Assembly (NCBI RefSeq): GCF_002875705.1
Contig: NZ_MCZZ01000143.1
Span: forward strand, 1-64,000
Direction of reading: 5' to 3'
Length of the DNA: 64,000 bases
Source: Vibrio sp. 10N.261.45.E2
GTDB taxonomy: Bacteria; Pseudomonadota; Gammaproteobacteria; Enterobacterales; Vibrionaceae
Position numbers and translations under genes: made by a program. The notes below the pieces were generated by a model. It made no database searches and was not told where the DNA came from. It was given only the letters and a program-made list of their open reading frames with translations. Of this stretch, positions 1 to 10,024 are shown one piece after another. Every line of letters begins with the position of its first letter. The stretch's first letter is position 1.

Positions 1-193
1 ACCCACAAGTGCGTATTATGTATATTATGTTAAATTGGTTTTGCTGTTTATAAGGCAAGACTCTTTGTGTGATGCCCTGCCTTGGTATTGTGTCAATATT
101 CTCTAATTTATACTGTGTATTTAACCATAATGGTTATTTACCATAAAATACCTAATAAACATATTTCCTAATCTTCGATTAAGAATACGTTTA

Positions 194-1918
194 TTAGACT
201 TCAAGCATTAATCGATCAATTGCTTCTGTGATCTCTTTAGTTCTTACTGGTTTAGTCACGAAGTCATTCATTCCGACATCCAAGCACGAACATTTGTCTT
301 CTACTGACGTGTGTGCCGTTAGCGCGACGATTGGCGTTGTGATGTTCGCGTCTCTCATGTATTTGGTTGTGGTTAATCCATCCATGACTGGCATCGACAC
401 ATCCATCAAGATAATGTCTATTGTGTCATTGGCTCTTTCAACAAAGCCAATAGCTTCCTCACCGTTGCTTGCAATGAAAACTTCGTGGCCTTGTCGCGTT
501 AAGATTAATTTGATCACCATTTGATTCGTTGGATTGTCTTCGACAACTAACACTGAATAACGGCTTCTTAACTCTCTTGAGGTCTCATTATCTTCATTGT
601 TAGCAAGATTGTTCGTCACTCTAGTAAGCACCGGTAACTGTACTTCGAATTTGGAGCCTTTTCCTGGCTCGCTCTCTACCGATATGCGTCCGCGCATCAA
701 CTCAACAAGTCTTTTGGTGATCGCCAACCCTAAACCTGTGCCACCAAATCTGCGCGTAATTGTGCTATCGGCTTGCACGAATGGACTGAATAAAGAAGCA
801 AGTTGCTGTGAACTGATGCCAATCCCAGTGTCTTCGACGGTTATATAGAACGAACTCTGCTGGTATTTGATAGACACATGAACATGTCCTTGTTCAGTAA
901 ACTTAATCGCGTTGCCGATCAGATTAAATAAGATCTGTGCCAGGCGACTCGGGTCGATGTAATGAAGTTCACCCTCAGGAATATCGCTGGTTACGGTTAG
1001 CGCCAAGCCTTTATCGTCTGCTGTCTTCTTTTGTTCGGAAAATACAAAAGTTACAGTGTCTCTTACATTGCTCCATTGAGGTGCCAACGAGAAACACCCA
1101 GATTCAATCTTAGAGAAGTCCAATACATCACTGAGAATTGCTAATAAAAGCTCAGATGATGTGCTCATATTGAGCAGTATAGATTGTTGTTCTTCGTTCA
1201 GTGATGTGGATTTTAGTGTATCAATTAAGCCAATGATTGCATTTAAAGGTGTTCTGAGCTCGTGACTCATCATCGCTAGGAATTCAGACTTGGCTTTGTT
1301 GGCTCGTTCTGCGTCTTTTCTTGCTGTGACAAGCTCGGCGGTTCGCTCTCTAACCGTTGCTTCAAGCTTCTCTTTGTTCTCAATATCGAAAACTGCACGC
1401 TCTATCAACGGGCGAAAACGGTTTAGTGTTGCCTTGGTTTCAATACTAAAGTGCTTGGTATTTGAGTGAACAAAGATGATGACGGATTGCGTTAATCCGC
1501 TATCTATACCGGTAATCAGAACGGAGTTTATTTGGTCGAGAACAATAGGATGCAGAGAGTTGAACTCCCCAAGAGACTTGGGTTCGAAAAGGATGGCGCA
1601 TTCACCATTGATGACTCGAGATAGCTTGCCGCAATCGTTCCAATTCATCTGTTCGAAGACTTTATTATTGGTCAGCAAGGTCTTGAAACTGCCTTCGTTC
1701 CCTACCCTTGATACCACGATAAAGTCATCAAATTTAATGTATTTTTTGAGTACGAATTCAAGGCTGGAGAATATCTCAGATATGTTGCTTGCCTTACTGA
1801 TCGCAGAGATGGTCGATAATATCACCCTGTTCTCTTCAGCCAGTTTTCGCTCACGGGCTTTTACTTTTTGCAGTTCAATACGCGCTTCTTGCAGCGCTTC
1901 TCGACCTTCAGAACCCAT
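194..1918 (-). CDS. Hybrid sensor histidine kinase, VpsS/NahK type, partner of the FIST protein
   Basis: A 574-residue cytoplasmic kinase with no membrane segment. It has an N-terminal coiled coil (about 1-35), a GAF-like region (about 36-180), a second coiled coil, a HisKA domain with H219 in the motif SHELRTPLNAI, an HATPase_c domain with N and G boxes (VEDTGIGI, GGTGLGLAI), and a C-terminal receiver (about 455-574) with phospho-acceptor D506 in LMDVSMP. The start codon overlaps the stop of the FIST gene by one base (TAATG), so translation is probably coupled. In Vibrio cholerae this pairing is VpsV/VpsS, also described as NosP with a NahK-like kinase. There a NO/heme FIST protein modulates the kinase, which feeds phosphate into biofilm or quorum signalling. 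The output partner here is not visible; an Hpt protein encoded elsewhere is expected. Confidence 0.85.
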   Translation of the reverse strand: MGSEGREALQEARIELQKVKARERKLAEENRVILSTISAISKASNISEIFSSLEFVLKKYIKFDDFIVVSRVGNEGSFKTLLTNNKVFEQMNWNDCGKLSRVINGECAILFEPKSLGEFNSLHPIVLDQINSVLITGIDSGLTQSVIIFVHSNTKHFSIETKATLNRFRPLIERAVFDIENKEKLEATVRERTAELVTARKDAERANKAKSEFLAMMSHELRTPLNAIIGLIDTLKSTSLNEEQQSILLNMSTSSELLLAILSDVLDFSKIESGCFSLAPQWSNVRDTVTFVFSEQKKTADDKGLALTVTSDIPEGELHYIDPSRLAQILFNLIGNAIKFTEQGHVHVSIKYQQSSFYITVEDTGIGISSQQLASLFSPFVQADSTITRRFGGTGLGLAITKRLVELMRGRISVESEPGKGSKFEVQLPVLTRVTNNLANNEDNETSRELRSRYSVLVVEDNPTNQMVIKLILTRQGHEVFIASNGEEAIGFVERANDTIDIILMDVSMPVMDGLTTTKYMRDANITTPIVALTAHTSVEDKCSCLDVGMNDFVTKPVRTKEITEAIDRLMLEV

Positions 1919-3102
1919 TATTTTTTCAACCTATAAAACGTTGCAGACGATACCATTAAATTCCCGTGCGCATTCTCACCACCAGAGAGCCTACCTTGTT
2001 CACCAAACGTAAAAGGACATATGTAAGGAAGCCCATTAAGTGCTTGATTTATTTGCTCACAAACCTCATCCATATCTTGCTTAAGGTTCAACATGGGGCC
2101 GGCACAAAAGATATTGATCGCCCCTAATTTCTCTTCAAGATCCATGTCATTATAGTATGAGGAATGAATGATATTTGCGGCACGGCTGATTAACTGTTGC
2201 TTAGAGCCCTGCATCAAATAGATGGTGTCACCTTCACTTATGTCTGTGAATAGCTCAATTCCATTACACTCTGTCTCTCTGATCGAATGAGACAATTTGA
2301 AATATGGATAGTCGTATGATGAGCCGACTTTCCTGCCCAGTGGATAGACAGAGGACTTTTCAAATATGTAGCCATCATCACTGCCACCCAAGTGGAAATT
2401 AGTCCATTCGTTATAAACAGTGACGGCTGGCCTGTGGTCTATCTCCAATAAGATTCGGTTTCTTACCTTGGTCACGGTGCCTGAATAGCGCGTTGGTGTG
2501 TGGCCAGCACTGAATGAGGAATAGATAGACTGGGATGCAAATACGACGGTTAAAGACACACCATTGATAGACAGAGACTCTTCAGTAAAGATGCTCCAAT
2601 TTCCAGAAACCTGATTGTCTGCAGCACTGCCACCAATAATTGGAACCTCAGTACCGAACTTTTTGTCGATAGCCGCCATCACCTTCTCTTCGTTACCTGG
2701 TGTGGAATGCAGCAAGATCAGATCAGGAATTTCACCTTCTCGGTTAGCGTTCTTGAGTGCTTTATCGATCGCGGTGAAGGTGCTGAGGTCTACAGAGTCA
2801 CCGAAGTGCTCGATGCCTGTGCCGTATGCGTTGATCCCCGAGTCATAAATGATGAGAACGCCAATCACCGGACCTGAATGAAACCCAGTTTCGGTCATAA
2901 TGCCGTGACAAGTAGTACAACCATGTATTGGGGTGTTAGGGAGAGCGTCTACGAAATATCTCTGCACAGCGAGTGTTGAGTACTCTTCTGTGCAGTAGCA
3001 AATAAGACAAGCAATATCGTCAGGGTTTTCCACCCCACTGAGCAACTCATCTACTGCGATTTTATCGTCTAGGGAGTAAGAGACTTTTGATAGAAATTTC
3101 AT
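1918..3102 (-). CDS. FIST-domain sensor protein (NosP/VpsV-like)
   Basis: A 394-residue soluble protein with the FIST_N then FIST_C arrangement. The N-terminal half carries CTTCHGIMTETG and the IIGGSAADN turn typical of FIST_N. The C-terminal half ends with PFTFGEQGRLSGGEN, typical of FIST_C. It is the first gene of a two-gene operon with the hybrid kinase at 194-1918 and overlaps it by one base. In the family, FIST proteins next to histidine kinases bind small ligands; the NosP subgroup binds heme and nitric oxide and inhibits the partner kinase. Heme binding here is inferred from gene pairing, not from a residue I can prove. A 115-bp gap separates it from the next gene upstream. Confidence 0.85.
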   Translation of the reverse strand: MKFLSKVSYSLDDKIAVDELLSGVENPDDIACLICYCTEEYSTLAVQRYFVDALPNTPIHGCTTCHGIMTETGFHSGPVIGVLIIYDSGINAYGTGIEHFGDSVDLSTFTAIDKALKNANREGEIPDLILLHSTPGNEEKVMAAIDKKFGTEVPIIGGSAADNQVSGNWSIFTEESLSINGVSLTVVFASQSIYSSFSAGHTPTRYSGTVTKVRNRILLEIDHRPAVTVYNEWTNFHLGGSDDGYIFEKSSVYPLGRKVGSSYDYPYFKLSHSIRETECNGIELFTDISEGDTIYLMQGSKQQLISRAANIIHSSYYNDMDLEEKLGAINIFCAGPMLNLKQDMDEVCEQINQALNGLPYICPFTFGEQGRLSGGENAHGNLMVSSATFYRLKK

Positions 3103-3217
3103 AGATTCTGGGAAACTTTATTAATGCCCTCTTTATAACACTTTAATGCATTGTGTTTCACTGATTTGGTACATATTTCTATCAAAAGAACCGAGCCGTG
3201 ACTCAGTTTTTTCATTG

Positions 3218-3583
3218 TTACTCTTTAGAAAGGTTTACAGAGAACGTGCTCGCCTGTTGTGGAAATGTAACCGTTATTGAGGAGGTCTTATCATTAGTTT
3301 GTAACAGCCAATTTGATGACCCTTTTTCTTCTAGAATTCCGCTTCCACTGTGGCTAATGATAAATTTGCCAGTTTTAGATGTTTCGATCGAATACCCTAG
3401 GTTATCGTCCGAAATTAAAACATTATGATTATCAATACTAAATTCACAAGGTTTTGAAACGATACAGTTTACTGTTTCGTTATTATCGTATGTCACTGTT
3501 CTCCAAGTAAATGCAGCTATTAAAATAACCAACATGACGATAATTTGAACAAGCCTGCCTTTTGTTAGCTTTTGTGCCGCCAT
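3218..3583 (-). CDS. Small membrane-anchored protein of unknown function
   Basis: A 121-residue protein. Residues about 11-28 form one hydrophobic segment (LVQIIVMLVILIAAFTW) after a basic N-terminus, so it is probably a type II anchor with the remaining ~90 residues in the periplasm. That part is beta-rich in character with two cysteines (NCIVSKPCEF) that could form a disulfide. AAGGAG lies 11 bases before the ATG. It is divergent from ccoN and codirectional with the FIST-kinase pair. I do not recognise the family. Its position beside the cbb3 operon and the exported cysteine pair are the only functional hints. Confidence 0.6.
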   Translation of the reverse strand: MAAQKLTKGRLVQIIVMLVILIAAFTWRTVTYDNNETVNCIVSKPCEFSIDNHNVLISDDNLGYSIETSKTGKFIISHSGSGILEEKGSSNWLLQTNDKTSSITVTFPQQASTFSVNLSKE

Positions 3584-3841
3584 TATAATCTTTACTCCTT
3601 GTTACAAAGTTCAAAGTTTTTAAATAAAAATCCAATTCCAGACCAAGCGTAAGGTTACTACTCTGTCATTGATTTGTTAATTCAAGTATAGTGTCGCGTT
3701 GAAAATGCCACTTTTTTTTAAAATCAGCAAGTGGAAATAAAGCCCTGAATAGGCTGAATTTCCTTTTCTAATTTGGGTGGCATTACGACGTGAGTCGTGT
3801 TGGAAGTAAAGTGTAGTAAATAAGAAATTGGAAGCATGCAA

Positions 3842-5269
3842 ATGAGCCAAGAAAAGCAGCTTGAACAAAACTACAACTATACGGTCGTCCGTCAATTTAC
3901 CCTAGTTACAATTTTGTGGGGTATTGTCGGTATGGGCGTTGGTGTTTTGATTGCCGCTCAATTAGTTTGGCCACAGCTAAACTTTGATACGCCGTGGTTG
4001 ACGTACAGTCGTTTACGTCCCCTGCATACTAATGCGGTTATTTTTGCGTTCGGTACAAGTGCGCTGTTTGCAACATCATATTATGTTGTGCAACGTACCT
4101 GTCAAACGCGTCTCTTTGGTGGCCCTCTCGTAGCCTTTACCTTTTGGGGTTGGCAAGCGATTATCCTGTCCGCTGCAATTACTTTACCGTTAGGTTTAAC
4201 CTCTGGTAAAGAATACGCAGAACTTGAATGGCCAATCGATATTGCTATTACTCTTGTGTGGGTAGCTTATGCGGTCGTGTTCTTCGGAACTATGATTAAG
4301 CGTAAAACATCGCACATTTACGTAGCAAACTGGTTCTTCGGAGCCTTCATCATCACGGTTGCCGTGTTGCACATCGTTAACAGCCTAGCTGTTCCTGTAT
4401 CTGCGTTTAAATCGTACTCGATTTACTCAGGTGCAATTGATGCAATGGTGCAATGGTGGTACGGACACAATGCGGTAGGCTTCCTATTGACAGCTGGTTT
4501 CCTAGGTATGATGTATTACTTCGTTCCTAAACAAGCTGGTCGCCCTGTTTACTCTTACCGTTTGTCGATTGTTCACTTCTGGGCTCTCGTGTCTCTGTAT
4601 ATCTGGGCTGGTCCTCACCACCTACACTACACTGCACTTCCTGACTGGACTCAATCTCTAGGTATGGTTATGTCTTTGGTTCTGTTTGCTCCATCTTGGG
4701 GTGGCATGATCAACGGTATTATGACTCTATCTGGTGCGTGGCATAAGCTTCGCTACGACCCAATCCTACGTTTCCTAATCGTTTCTCTATCATTCTACGG
4801 CATGTCGACTTTCGAAGGCCCAATGATGGCAATCAAAACGGTTAACGCACTATCTCATTACACGGACTGGACTATCGGTCACGTTCACTCTGGTGCGTTA
4901 GGTTGGGTTGCAATGGTTTCTATCGGTTCGGTTTACCACTTAGTTCCTAAACTATTTGGTCAAGAGCGTATGTACTCTGTATCTCTAATCAATGTTCACT
5001 TCTGGTTAGCAACGATTGGTACGGTTTTCTACATTGTTGCAATGTGGATCTCTGGCGTGATGCAAGGTCTGATGTGGCGTGCAGTTAACTCTGACGGTAC
5101 ATTAACTTACAGCTTTGTTGAATCTGTAGAAGCGTCTTACCCGTTCTACTTTGTACGTTTCCTAGGTGGTTTCATCTTCCTATCTGGTATGTTCTTAATG
5201 GCATACAACACGTACAAAACTGTGTCTGCACCTAAAGATAGCCTTAAAGCTATCCCTCAACCGGCTTAA
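3842..5269 (+). CDS. ccoN: cbb3-type cytochrome c oxidase subunit I
   Basis: Catalytic heme-copper oxidase subunit, 475 residues, with about 12 membrane helices. The expected metal-ligand histidines are visible: [12 protein letters not shown] (low-spin heme b), [11 protein letters not shown] (CuB), [14 protein letters not shown] (CuB His pair) and [10 protein letters not shown] (hemes b3 and b). Two ATGs are possible, at 3836 and 3842. GGAAG at 3830-3834 is 7 bases from the second but only one base from the first, so 3842 is chosen (MSQEKQLEQ). It heads the ccoNOQP operon and reduces O2 to water with high affinity under microaerobic conditions. I found no well-spaced FNR box in the 258 bases upstream. 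Confidence 0.97.
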   Translation: MSQEKQLEQNYNYTVVRQFTLVTILWGIVGMGVGVLIAAQLVWPQLNFDTPWLTYSRLRPLHTNAVIFAFGTSALFATSYYVVQRTCQTRLFGGPLVAFTFWGWQAIILSAAITLPLGLTSGKEYAELEWPIDIAITLVWVAYAVVFFGTMIKRKTSHIYVANWFFGAFIITVAVLHIVNSLAVPVSAFKSYSIYSGAIDAMVQWWYGHNAVGFLLTAGFLGMMYYFVPKQAGRPVYSYRLSIVHFWALVSLYIWAGPHHLHYTALPDWTQSLGMVMSLVLFAPSWGGMINGIMTLSGAWHKLRYDPILRFLIVSLSFYGMSTFEGPMMAIKTVNALSHYTDWTIGHVHSGALGWVAMVSIGSVYHLVPKLFGQERMYSVSLINVHFWLATIGTVFYIVAMWISGVMQGLMWRAVNSDGTLTYSFVESVEASYPFYFVRFLGGFIFLSGMFLMAYNTYKTVSAPKDSLKAIPQPA

Positions 5270-5280
5270 GGAGATTTAGA

Positions 5281-5901
5281 ATGAGCTCAAATTCAAATAA
5301 TCGCCATGAGTTGGTAGAGAAGAACGTTGGCCTACTAGCGATTCTTATCGTTATTGCTATCAGTTTTGGTGCTTTAGTAGAAATTACCCCACTTATTTTC
5401 CAAAAGCAGACTACTGAACCGGTAGAAAATCTACGTGTTTACTCTGCTCTGGAAATGGAAGGTCGTGATATCTACATTCGCGAAGGTTGTAACGTATGTC
5501 ACAGCCAAATGATTCGTCCTTTCCGCTCTGAAACTGAACGTTACGGCCACTACTCTGTAGCTGGCGAAAGTGTTTGGGAACACCCATTCCTATGGGGCTC
5601 AAAGCGTACGGGGCCAGATCTAGCGCGTGTTGGTGATCGTTACTCTGATGAGTGGCATCGCGTTCACCTTATCGACCCTCGTGAACTTGTTCCTGAATCA
5701 AACATGCCTGGTTTCCCATGGCTTGCTGAGAATGTACTTGATGGCAAATTGACTAAACAGAAGCTTGAAATCTTCCGTAATCAATTTGGTGTTCCTTACA
5801 CAGACGAACAAATTGCTAACGCTAAACAAGATGTTGAAGGAAAAACAGAGATGGATGCAATCATCGCTTACCTTCAATCGCTTGGCCACGCAATGAAATA
5901 A
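5281..5901 (+). CDS. ccoO: cbb3-type cytochrome c oxidase subunit II (monoheme cytochrome c)
   Basis: A 206-residue subunit with one N-terminal membrane anchor (about 16-36, [18 protein letters not shown]) and a periplasmic cytochrome c domain. The heme c attachment motif is CNVCHS at about residue 71. The likely axial methionine lies in the [11 protein letters not shown] segment. The length and the [20 protein letters not shown] block are typical of CcoO. It starts 11 bases after ccoN, with an AAGGAG ribosome site in that gap. It passes electrons from CcoP to the CcoN active site. Confidence 0.97.
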   Translation: MSSNSNNRHELVEKNVGLLAILIVIAISFGALVEITPLIFQKQTTEPVENLRVYSALEMEGRDIYIREGCNVCHSQMIRPFRSETERYGHYSVAGESVWEHPFLWGSKRTGPDLARVGDRYSDEWHRVHLIDPRELVPESNMPGFPWLAENVLDGKLTKQKLEIFRNQFGVPYTDEQIANAKQDVEGKTEMDAIIAYLQSLGHAMK

Positions 5902-5910
5902 GGAATAATT

Positions 5911-6084
5911 ATGGACATTATTACATTTCAAAGTGTTTGGACTGTTACTGTTTTTGCTTGTTTCATCGGCATCGTTTGGTGGGCTTTCGGTAAAAATCGT
6001 AAGTCGCGCTTCGACGAAGATGCAAACCTAGTGTTCGCTGATGAAGCACCTGCGAAAGATAAAAATCAAGGAGTGACGAAGTAA
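5911..6084 (+). CDS. ccoQ: cbb3-type oxidase assembly/stability subunit (CcoQ)
   Basis: A 57-residue protein starting MDIITFQSVWTVTVF. It has one membrane helix (about 8-26, ending GIVWWAFG) followed by a basic then acidic cytosolic tail, the usual CcoQ/FixQ form. AAGGAATAATT precedes the ATG, and the TAA overlaps the ccoP ATG by one base. CcoQ is not catalytic; in the family it stabilises the association of CcoP with the CcoNO core. Size, topology and position between ccoO and ccoP support the call. Confidence 0.9.
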   Translation: MDIITFQSVWTVTVFACFIGIVWWAFGKNRKSRFDEDANLVFADEAPAKDKNQGVTK

Positions 6085-7058
6085 TGAGTACATTCTGGAG
6101 TATTTGGGTAACAGTAATCACAATCGGTACATTGATTGGCTGTGCAGCCTTACTTCGTTGGTGTTCCAACGATAAAACAGGTGTAGAAGAAGGTCAGGAT
6201 ATGGGCCATGAATACGATGGTATTCGTGAGCTTAATAACCCGCTACCTAAATGGTGGACATACCTTTTCGTTAGCACAATTGTGTTTGCAGCTGTTTATC
6301 TAGCTCTATACCCAGGCCTTGGCAACTTTAAAGGTCTACTAGGTTGGACGAGTTCAAACCAAACAGTTCGTAGCGTAGAAGAGTCTCGCTCTGCAATCGC
6401 TGCTGCGCAAGCAAACAAACAATTAGACGCATACGCGAAAGAGCTTGATGATGCAGACACCTACTTTGGTGAAGCATTCAGAAAGCTAGCTCACGACGAA
6501 AATGGTCTACGTTCTGTCCCTGACATTGCATCAGATGCTGATGCAATCAAAGTGGGCCAACGCTTGTTCCTACAAAACTGTTCTCAGTGTCACGGCTCTG
6601 ATGCACGTGGTCAGAAAGGTTTCCCGAACCTAACTGATGATGCATGGCTATATGGTGGTGAACCACAAGCTATCGTTACTACCATCATGCATGGTCGTGT
6701 AGGTCAAATGCCAGGTTGGAAAGACGCTCTTGGCGAAGAAGGCGTAAAAGAAGTAGTTAGCTACACGCTTAGCCTTTCTGGTCGTAGCGTAAACGCACGT
6801 GAAGCAGAGGCTGGTAAAGCTCGCTTTGTAGTGTGTGCAGCGTGTCACGGTACTGATGGTAAGGGTAACCCTGCTGTTGGCGCTCCTGACCTGACTGACC
6901 GTGACTGGTTATTCGGCGATTCTCGTGCTGATGTGACGGAAACAGTCATGTACGGACGTTCTGGTGTAATGCCGGCTTGGAAGGACATCCTCGGTGAGGA
7001 TAAGGTTCAGCTCGTCTCAGCCTACGTCTGGAGCCTCAGCAACTCAGATAAAGAGTAA
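6084..7058 (+). CDS. ccoP: cbb3-type cytochrome c oxidase subunit III (diheme cytochrome c)
   Basis: A 324-residue subunit. It begins with a short N-terminal hydrophobic segment (STFWSIWVTVITIGTLIGC), then the CcoP N-domain signature around YDGIRELNNPLPKWW, a second membrane helix (about 58-76), and two tandem cytochrome c domains. The heme motifs are CSQCHG (about 167) and CAACHG (about 250), each with a methionine ligand region (GQMPGWK, GVMPAWK). It receives electrons from soluble cytochrome c and hands them to CcoO. It is translationally coupled to ccoQ (TAATG) and is followed by a clear rho-independent terminator. Confidence 0.97.
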   Translation: MSTFWSIWVTVITIGTLIGCAALLRWCSNDKTGVEEGQDMGHEYDGIRELNNPLPKWWTYLFVSTIVFAAVYLALYPGLGNFKGLLGWTSSNQTVRSVEESRSAIAAAQANKQLDAYAKELDDADTYFGEAFRKLAHDENGLRSVPDIASDADAIKVGQRLFLQNCSQCHGSDARGQKGFPNLTDDAWLYGGEPQAIVTTIMHGRVGQMPGWKDALGEEGVKEVVSYTLSLSGRSVNAREAEAGKARFVVCAACHGTDGKGNPAVGAPDLTDRDWLFGDSRADVTETVMYGRSGVMPAWKDILGEDKVQLVSAYVWSLSNSDKE

Positions 7059-7068
7059 CATAATAATA

Positions 7069-7100
7069 ACAGCCCCTTCTTAAGGGGCTGTCTTTCTTTT
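7069..7100 (+). terminator. Terminator after ccoNOQP
   Basis: Inverted repeat ACAGCCCC/GGGGCTGT (arms 7069-7076 and 7084-7091) with a 7-base loop, followed by TCTTTCTTTT. It separates the structural genes from the assembly genes. Confidence 0.9.
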
Positions 7101-7166
7101 ACAGTTATAACCTTAAGTGTTTGTAAAAATTAGTTTTATTTCATTGTATATATTGAGAATAATAAT

Positions 7167-7646
7167 ATGGAACAACCTTGGTATAAGCAGTTTTGGCCGT
7201 GGTTTTTGATCTTCCTAACCGTTGGCGTCTCTATGCTAACATTGGTTCGAGTCGCGATACTTACCAACCATTCAGTTAACGTTGTCACTGAAGATTACTA
7301 TAAAAAAGGTAAAGGTATTAATGTCGACATTTCAAAAGTAAATGTTGCTAAAGAGCTTGGCTTATCAGCTTCAGTTAGCGAGAAAGGTAACTCTGTTATC
7401 ATTACTCTCGACAAAGGCAAGCTAGACCACTTCCCTGCTATTAACGCAATGTTCGTGCACCGAACGCTGCCTGACCGTGATTTTACTCAGCTACTGACCG
7501 CTGATGCGAGAGGCAACTACACGTTGACTCTGGACCACGAAATGCAAGGTCCATGGTTTATCGAGCTTTCTCCGCATGATTCTGAATGGTTAGTGCAAGG
7601 TCGCATGAACTTCCCTATTGAAACCCCTACTCAACTAACGAACTAA
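7167..7646 (+). CDS. ccoH: FixH/CcoH family cbb3 oxidase assembly protein
   Basis: A 159-residue membrane protein that begins MEQPWYKQFWPWFLIFL, the typical FixH opening, with one N-terminal membrane helix (about 10-30) and a periplasmic domain. The block NVVTEDYYKKGKGIN is the family's YYKKG signature. It lies just ahead of ccoI, 5 bases before its start. CcoH is needed for stable cbb3 assembly and associates with CcoN and CcoP. No ccoG gene lies between ccoP and ccoH, although many cco clusters carry one there. Confidence 0.92.
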   Translation: MEQPWYKQFWPWFLIFLTVGVSMLTLVRVAILTNHSVNVVTEDYYKKGKGINVDISKVNVAKELGLSASVSEKGNSVIITLDKGKLDHFPAINAMFVHRTLPDRDFTQLLTADARGNYTLTLDHEMQGPWFIELSPHDSEWLVQGRMNFPIETPTQLTN

Positions 7647-7651
7647 AGCTT

Positions 7652-10024
7652 ATGTGTGAATCCTGTTATCACTGCGGTGAAGATGTACCAGCGGAAACGG
7701 ATTTTAAAGTAGAAATCTTAGGATCGGTGCGACCTATGTGTTGTCCGGGTTGCGAAACCGTAGCCCAGACAATCGTTGACAGCGGTTTGGTCTCTTATTA
7801 CCAATATCGTACCGCTCCAGCTGAAAAAGCAGATCTAGTTCCAGAGCAACTTCTGGCACTCAGTCATTACGACAACGAAGATGTTCAATTGGAGTTCGTC
7901 CGTAACTCCGAAAACACCTCTGAAGTGACATTGTCACTAGAAGGTGTCTCTTGTGCTGCTTGTGCATGGCTTATTGAGAAGCAAGTCTCTTCAAAGTTAG
8001 GGGTTGTGAGTATTCGTGTTAATACCACGACAAACCGCGCCCTGCTCAGTTGGGACAACACTCAGGCTAAACTGAGTGAGCTGTTGTCTGCAATCCATAC
8101 CCTAGGCTACAAAGCCGCACCATTCGAAGCTGACCAACAAGAGGCGGCTTACCATCGCTCGATGAAAAACTACTTGTATCGCCTTGGTATTGCTGGTTTA
8201 GCAACCATGCAGGTCATGATGCTGGCTGTGGCACTGTATCTTGAAGTCTTTGGTAACCTTGAGCCTGAATTCAAAAATTATTTCCGTTGGGTGAGCTTGA
8301 TCTTCGCCACACCGGTTCTGCTCTACTCTGCATTGCCTTTCTATATTAATGCGTGGCGTAGCATCAAAGGTCGAACATTGGGTATGGATGTACCTGTGTC
8401 GATTGCTCTGTTGTTTGCCTATGTTGCAAGTTTGGTTGCAACGGTGACAGAGAAAGGTGAAGTCTTCTTCGAATCTATCTCGATGTTCACCTTCTTCCTA
8501 CTGCTTGGTCGTTTCCTTGAAATGCGCGCTCGTCGTAAAGCTGCGGCTGCGAGTGGTAACCTGCTTAAGCTCGTTCCCGCTATGGCAACAACGTTAGATG
8601 GCGAACAAGTTCCGGTAAAAACTTTAAAAGTTGGCGACAAAATTCGCGTTCTTCCGGGTGAACACATTCCTGCCGATGGCAAAGTATTGTCTGGTAGAAT
8701 TCATATCGACGAATCGATGCTGACGGGCGAATCTATCCATGTAGTCAAAAACGAAGGTGATACCGTCTTCGCTGGTACATTGAATGGTGATGAATCGTTT
8801 GAATTGGAAGTGATGACATCAAAAGCGGACTCGGTGATTTCCAACATCGTTCGTCTGCAAGATGAAGCGCAATTGTCTAAACCTCGTATCGCCGAAATCG
8901 CTGATGTTGTTGCTCGTTACTTTGTAGCGGTAATCTTGATTATTTCATTTGGCACTTGGTTTTACTGGCACCAAACACGACCAGAAGACGCTTTCTGGAT
9001 CATGCTTTCGGTATTGGTAGCAACGTGTCCTTGTGCTCTCTCGCTCGCAACACCAACGGCGATTACCTGTTCCACTTCTCGTATGGGTAACTTTGGCATC
9101 TTGCTACGTAAAGGCCATGTATTTGAAACCTTGTGTAAAGTGAATCACTTGATCATCGATAAAACAGGCACATTGACTGAGGGTGACATTCGTATCAGTC
9201 AAGTTGAAACCTTTGCCGAACTTGATAAAGATACTTGTCTCCAAGTTGCCGCTAGCCTAGAGCAACACGCCAACCACCCTATTGCAAAAGCGTTTAAGGC
9301 TCATCTTTCTGATGATATCGAAGTAGAGTCTGTCAATAACGTGATTGGTTCAGGCATCACTGGTGAGTGGAATGGGAAGGAAGTGGCTATTGGTAGTAGT
9401 GAGTTCATCCTCGGTGAAGCTCAGCCATCAGAGAGCAACGGTATTTACTTGTCGTTGGCAGGGTGTCATATCGCCACCTTCACTTATGAAGACCCAATTC
9501 GCAAAGAAAGCATCGAGTTCATCAAGCAGTTTAAAGAAGCGGGAATTAAAACCACTCTTCTGACTGGTGACTCGTTAATCAATGCGAAGCCTGTTGCTGA
9601 AGAGATCGGTATTACTGATATTGTCGCCAATGCGAAACCTGAAGATAAGCTTGCTTACCTTAACTCTCGTGATGAAAAAGATATCACCATGATGGTCGGC
9701 GACGGTATTAACGATGCCCCTATTCTTGCAGGTGCCCACCTTTCAGTTGCTATGGGCGGTGGTACGGATGTAGCGAAAGCCTCTGCGGATATGGTGTTGT
9801 TGGGTGATAAACTCGATAGATTACTTAAGTCACGTACTTTGGCGTTAAAAACGCGTAAGATAATCCGTGAAAACCTAGCCTGGTCATTGGGATATAACTT
9901 ACTGATTCTTCCATTGGCTGTTGCTGGTTTGGTTGCTCCTTACATTGCCGTTGTTGGTATGTCTGCTAGCTCTATTATTGTTGTGTCTAACTCGTTAAGG
10001 CTTTTAAAAGAGCAAGGTAAATAA
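7652..10024 (+). CDS. ccoI: P1B-type copper-exporting ATPase for cbb3 biogenesis
   Basis: A 790-residue heavy-metal P-type ATPase. The N-terminus has a Cys-rich metal domain (CYHCGEDVP, MCCPGCETV), then an HMA domain with GVSCAACAW (about 103). The P1B membrane metal site is CPC in VATCPCALSLATPTA. The phosphorylation site is DKTGTLTEG, the hinge is GDGINDAP, and the actuator motif is MLTGES. CcoI/FixI exports copper needed to build the CcoN binuclear centre. Its stop overlaps the ccoS start by one base (TAATG). The CPC motif, N-terminal cysteines and context distinguish it from detoxification CopA. Confidence 0.95.
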   Translation: MCESCYHCGEDVPAETDFKVEILGSVRPMCCPGCETVAQTIVDSGLVSYYQYRTAPAEKADLVPEQLLALSHYDNEDVQLEFVRNSENTSEVTLSLEGVSCAACAWLIEKQVSSKLGVVSIRVNTTTNRALLSWDNTQAKLSELLSAIHTLGYKAAPFEADQQEAAYHRSMKNYLYRLGIAGLATMQVMMLAVALYLEVFGNLEPEFKNYFRWVSLIFATPVLLYSALPFYINAWRSIKGRTLGMDVPVSIALLFAYVASLVATVTEKGEVFFESISMFTFFLLLGRFLEMRARRKAAAASGNLLKLVPAMATTLDGEQVPVKTLKVGDKIRVLPGEHIPADGKVLSGRIHIDESMLTGESIHVVKNEGDTVFAGTLNGDESFELEVMTSKADSVISNIVRLQDEAQLSKPRIAEIADVVARYFVAVILIISFGTWFYWHQTRPEDAFWIMLSVLVATCPCALSLATPTAITCSTSRMGNFGILLRKGHVFETLCKVNHLIIDKTGTLTEGDIRISQVETFAELDKDTCLQVAASLEQHANHPIAKAFKAHLSDDIEVESVNNVIGSGITGEWNGKEVAIGSSEFILGEAQPSESNGIYLSLAGCHIATFTYEDPIRKESIEFIKQFKEAGIKTTLLTGDSLINAKPVAEEIGITDIVANAKPEDKLAYLNSRDEKDITMMVGDGINDAPILAGAHLSVAMGGGTDVAKASADMVLLGDKLDRLLKSRTLALKTRKIIRENLAWSLGYNLLILPLAVAGLVAPYIAVVGMSASSIIVVSNSLRLLKEQGK

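Noticed and set aside
3669..3685. FNR-like site ahead of ccoN (TTGAT...TTCAA)
   Set aside because: The half-sites are three bases too far apart (17 instead of 14) and the right half is imperfect.
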